Part shown: positions 61,546-64,000 of the stretch, in pieces | Numbering within the stretch: the first letter of the stretch is position 1 | Layout: each line of letters begins with the position of its first letter | DNA from: Ligilactobacillus saerimneri DSM 16049 | Lineage (GTDB): Bacteria > Bacillota > Bacilli > Lactobacillales > Lactobacillaceae | DNA length: 64,000 bases | Direction: 5' to 3' | Assembly (NCBI RefSeq): GCF_000423265.1 | Contig: NZ_KE383994.1 | Span: 2,663 to 66,662, forward strand | Made by a program: the position numbers and the translations under genes | Notes under the pieces: generated by a model | Told to the model about the DNA's origin: nothing | Databases searched by the model: none | Seen by the model: only the letters and a program-made list of their open reading frames with translations

Positions 61546-62820
61546 GTGGAATATCGTGATGACACACCGATTACACAAGACGATATAGACAAGCTTTATG
61601 ATGCCATATCTGTTGGTGACCTTGAGCAAGGAGCGCAAAAACTTGCAAAGTGGGTTGAAGAAAAGATGATGGGTGAACAAACACGGAAGTCATTGGCTTT
61701 ATGGGCTATTCTTCAAGCACGGATCACGGAGTATTTAATTAACAATACTGACAACTTTGAAAACTTGATGAATAATTTAAAAAGTGAACTATTAGGGCGT
61801 CAAGGCGATGTTGAAAAAAGACAGACTGATGTTGAAAATCAATTTAACGCAGTGATTGCTAATACTACAAAAGACAGTGAAGTTATCCTAGCGCGGGATA
61901 GCCAAATTTACGGGAGCTTCCCGACACTTGACGGACGATTCGAACGGCTGGAGAGTATCGTATCACAGTATGTCCCAATGGGCTTTACAGTCACTTTGAA
62001 GCATAATCAGAACCGCAAACCGAAAGTAGCAGTTAGTTATGTAGAATACGCTTTTGGCACTGAACCAAATGGCTTTGGCACTGGTCCAGCGGGTAGCTTT
62101 GGTGGTTACCATAACCGCAATGTGCAGTGCTTGGTTGACTATCCAGATATGAATACTTGTGTTATCCATCTGCCACGGAGCGAAGCTTTAAACGGCAAGC
62201 CCGTTTTTGAGATTGACGCCTGGCGGTTGATTGATGGCTACAAAACCCTCAGTTTTAACTTGGGCGAGGATATTGATGTAGAAAACGCACTTGCTGGAAA
62301 TAGCGATAATAAAGCTAGCTTAGATCTTTGGGGGGATAGCATTCAAGGTGCTAACTTGGCACGAGGCACTACAAATGAATGGACAAAAGCCACCAACTTC
62401 AACGGTGGCACTGACCAATCAATCCAGGTTGCCAATGTCTACCTAGACCAAGTAAAAGCAGGCGACACACTAACCGTATCCGTTAAGTATCAGTATAGCG
62501 GGGTAACAGCAAACAACGCTTATCTGTACTTAAAGGGTTGGGGCGATGTTACAGCATGGGGTGAAACTGCACAGATGCCACGTCCTGATAAAATCACGCT
62601 TTCAACAGGGGGCAACACATACAGCGGTACTTTGACGTATAGCTTTAAAGTAACCGATGATATGGTAAAGAACCACTATTGGTGGGTGGCATGGTACACG
62701 GACAACGTCAACGCTGGCACTACTTTTGAGTGGAGTAGTTTTAAGGTAGAAATTGGTGACACAGCCACGCCATGGGTGCCCGCCGCCGAAGATGAGGCGG
62801 GGGGGGGTAAACCTGATTAA
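61546..62820 (+). CDS. Baseplate receptor-binding protein, short (phase-off) form
   Basis: 424 aa as sequenced. N-terminal BppU-like attachment region (TPITQDDIDKLYDAISVGDLEQGAQKLAKWVEEKM) with a coiled-coil (about 70-110), a beta-rich middle (MGFTVTLKHNQNRKPKVAVSY), and a carbohydrate-binding-like jelly roll (about 268-415) ending GDTATPWVPAAED. Then the G9 tract encodes glycines and the frame closes at KPD-stop. Removing one G joins the frame that follows to give 551 aa. GTG start 61546 follows AAAGGAGGAG. Confidence 0.82.
   Translation: MEYRDDTPITQDDIDKLYDAISVGDLEQGAQKLAKWVEEKMMGEQTRKSLALWAILQARITEYLINNTDNFENLMNNLKSELLGRQGDVEKRQTDVENQFNAVIANTTKDSEVILARDSQIYGSFPTLDGRFERLESIVSQYVPMGFTVTLKHNQNRKPKVAVSYVEYAFGTEPNGFGTGPAGSFGGYHNRNVQCLVDYPDMNTCVIHLPRSEALNGKPVFEIDAWRLIDGYKTLSFNLGEDIDVENALAGNSDNKASLDLWGDSIQGANLARGTTNEWTKATNFNGGTDQSIQVANVYLDQVKAGDTLTVSVKYQYSGVTANNAYLYLKGWGDVTAWGETAQMPRPDKITLSTGGNTYSGTLTYSFKVTDDMVKNHYWWVAWYTDNVNAGTTFEWSSFKVEIGDTATPWVPAAEDEAGGGKPD
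62799..62807 (+). repeat. Poly-G(9) tract, probable phase-variation switch
   Basis: Nine consecutive G inside a coding gene of a moderately AT-rich genome. With 9 G the protein ends at 62820 and with 10 G it ends at once. With 8 G it reads on through a second binding domain to 63202. Slipped-strand changes at such tracts switch genes in other bacteria. Confidence 0.75.
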
Positions 62821-63202
62821 ACACACTAGTAATCAGTTGAAACACGCAACCACTACAAACGGCTTGGTGTTGGTCGGCAATCCTACTTACAAAGAGTTTG
62901 ATTCGTTACCAGATTATCAAGGGCAAAAAATGACAATTCGAGTATGGATTGATAAACCAACATCACCCACTCAGGTGAACATTTGGACGAATAAAGGCGG
63001 TCTATATGGTAATGCTATTGAAACTGGTGAAAGTGGGTATAGTACCGTTACTGGTGTAATTCCTACTGGATTTACTAACTGGAATATTGTTATTGGCGGA
63101 AGAATAGACAATAACGAATTTTCTTACAAAGAATTGAAGCTAGAATTAGGCACAGTACCAACGCCGTGGTCACCAGCGCCTGAAGATTTAAGAAAGGATT
63201 GA
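62808..63202 (+). CDS. Out-of-frame second binding domain of the receptor-binding protein
   Basis: This reading frame (from GVNLIKHTSNQLKHATTTNG to a TGA at 63202) has no start codon or ribosome site of its own. It is a second copy of the domain before the G-tract: both begin G-x-NL, contain KVEIGD/LKLELG and end TPW-x-PA-x-ED. It is intact and under apparent constraint, so it is best read as the 3' part of a phase-variable gene rather than dead sequence. Confidence 0.7.
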
Positions 63203-63206
63203 TAAA

Positions 63207-63680
63207 ATGATTAAATTCACTGACATTGCCAAAGGCGATGAAACTGGTGTAGATAAAATTAACAAGAATTTTGATATGGCAGAGCAGACACTCAATCTGG
63301 AAGAGCGCAAAGAAATTACCATTCCGCTAAGTAGTGGTTGGAAAGTAGTCAACAATAACTCATTAAAGCTAGTAATTACACCAGGTAGGGCTTGGTTATA
63401 TGGTGATATTAGTGGTACAACAGGCTCGAGCGCCCCTTATGGATATAACAACCCGATTGCAATGGCAGTTCCTACTAGCACTACTTTCAGAAACAAAAAG
63501 TATAATCTGAAAGGAGTATATGCATTTTGTCCAGTTGGTGGGCACGGTGGCAACACCGCTACAAATGGGGTACGTGTACTCTGTGATATTGGTGGTAGAT
63601 TATATCTAGATGAACCTAGTGACAAAGTAAAAGATGGAACTCTAACAGTTAATATTCAGTTAGATATGATTGAAGCCTAA
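63207..63680 (+). CDS. Baseplate/tail-fibre accessory protein
   Basis: 157 aa. N-terminus (IKFTDIAKGDETGVDKINKNFDMAEQTLN) resembles trimerising tail-fibre starts. The rest is beta-rich and glycine-rich (PGRAWLYGDISGTTGS, GGHGGNTATNG). GAAAGGATTG precedes the ATG, 4 bp after the long frame ends. Likely part of the host-recognition device. Confidence 0.65.
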   Translation: MIKFTDIAKGDETGVDKINKNFDMAEQTLNLEERKEITIPLSSGWKVVNNNSLKLVITPGRAWLYGDISGTTGSSAPYGYNNPIAMAVPTSTTFRNKKYNLKGVYAFCPVGGHGGNTATNGVRVLCDIGGRLYLDEPSDKVKDGTLTVNIQLDMIEA

Positions 63681-63727
63681 AAAGCGCAAAAAAGTCCTTT
63701 CTTGGTATCTATGAAAGGGGTGAGAAG

Positions 63728-64000
63728 ATGCAACATACTTTTTTGGGTTTCTCTATTAATGAGTGGTTCGGATTACTGGGAATTTTTACGGCAATTGTTA
63801 CGGGGGTGGGGCAGATTTTTAATCGCACATTAAACCGTGCGCTCGATAAAACGATGCAACCGTTACGATATGCGATTGATAATCTTAGCAAGACAATCCA
63901 AGCGTTAAAAAATGACAATAGCGCACAGCAGATCGAAGTTCGCAATCTGGGTAAAAGTTTTGAAAATCATCTGATTGATTCTCAGGAAATCAAGACCAAG
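63728..64000 (+). CDS. Membrane-anchored phage protein, partial (runs off the edge)
   Basis: The first 91 codons are visible. One transmembrane segment (WFGLLGIFTAIVTGVGQIF) is followed by a charged coiled-coil-like region. AAAGGGGTGAG precedes the ATG. Position before the lysis genes and layout suggest a holin-associated or XhlA-like protein, but I do not recognise it firmly. Confidence 0.6.
   Translation, partial: MQHTFLGFSINEWFGLLGIFTAIVTGVGQIFNRTLNRALDKTMQPLRYAIDNLSKTIQALKNDNSAQQIEVRNLGKSFENHLIDSQEIKTK

Overview
The window is a stretch of a low-GC Gram-positive chromosome, almost certainly a member of the Lactobacillaceae. The support is a YSIRK-type/LPQTG surface-protein remnant, a tmRNA whose tag reads AKNNNYSYAVAA, strong GGAGG ribosome sites, extended -10 promoters, and housekeeping blocks (ung-pta-tsaE, murB, cdaA-cdaR-glmM-glmS, fba) typical of that family. 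I cannot assign genus or species from sequence alone.

Bases 1-26.5 kb are host chromosome. They open with the tail of a type II-A-like CRISPR array followed directly by a 1131-residue Cas9; no cas1, cas2, csn2 or tracrRNA is visible. Next come two decayed genes (a DUF3841 protein and a YSIRK/MucBP/LPQTG adhesin). Metabolic and envelope genes follow: DNA repair (ung), acetate metabolism (pta), tRNA modification (tsaE), and a cell-wall precursor and c-di-AMP cluster (murB, cdaA, cdaR, glmM, glmS). After these are a probable catabolite-controlled small RNA, fba, two VIT/CCC1 transporters, a divergent DUF1836/hemolysin III pair, an ArsR regulator, rnhA, an L,D-transpeptidase and ssrA (tmRNA).

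From 26.9 kb to the right edge is a siphovirus-type prophage inserted at the 3' end of ssrA. The leftward lysogeny arm carries the integrase, several tiny genes, a probable type I toxin with a divergently transcribed antisense RNA, other structured noncoding DNA, and a LexA/CI-like repressor. Rightward genes follow in the usual order. They are Cro and two micro-ORFs, a Rha/KilAC antirepressor, and replication and recombination genes (DUF1351-like, Sak annealing protein, HNH nuclease, SSB, replication initiator, DnaC-like loader, RusA, methyltransferase). Next come ArpU, mazEF, a structured RNA with a tRNA-like 3' domain, hicAB, terminase, portal, a MuF-like head protein with a C-terminal toxin domain plus probable immunity gene, scaffold, capsid, connectors, tail tube, tape measure, Dit, a Tal/GH25 fusion and receptor-binding baseplate proteins. 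Holin and endolysin lie beyond the window.

The observations most worth a second look are: (1) a G9 tract in the receptor-binding protein gene that puts a second carbohydrate-binding-like domain out of frame, so the phage probably phase-varies its adhesin; (2) the divergent type I toxin-antitoxin locus at 28.8-29.24 kb, where a 5' repeat of the antitoxin RNA is complementary to the toxin start region; (3) the tRNA-like RNA just before the terminase genes; (4) the toxin-tipped head protein and its neighbour; (5) an in-frame stop in the major capsid gene; and (6) a cre-overlapped promoter driving a short terminated RNA at 19.4 kb.
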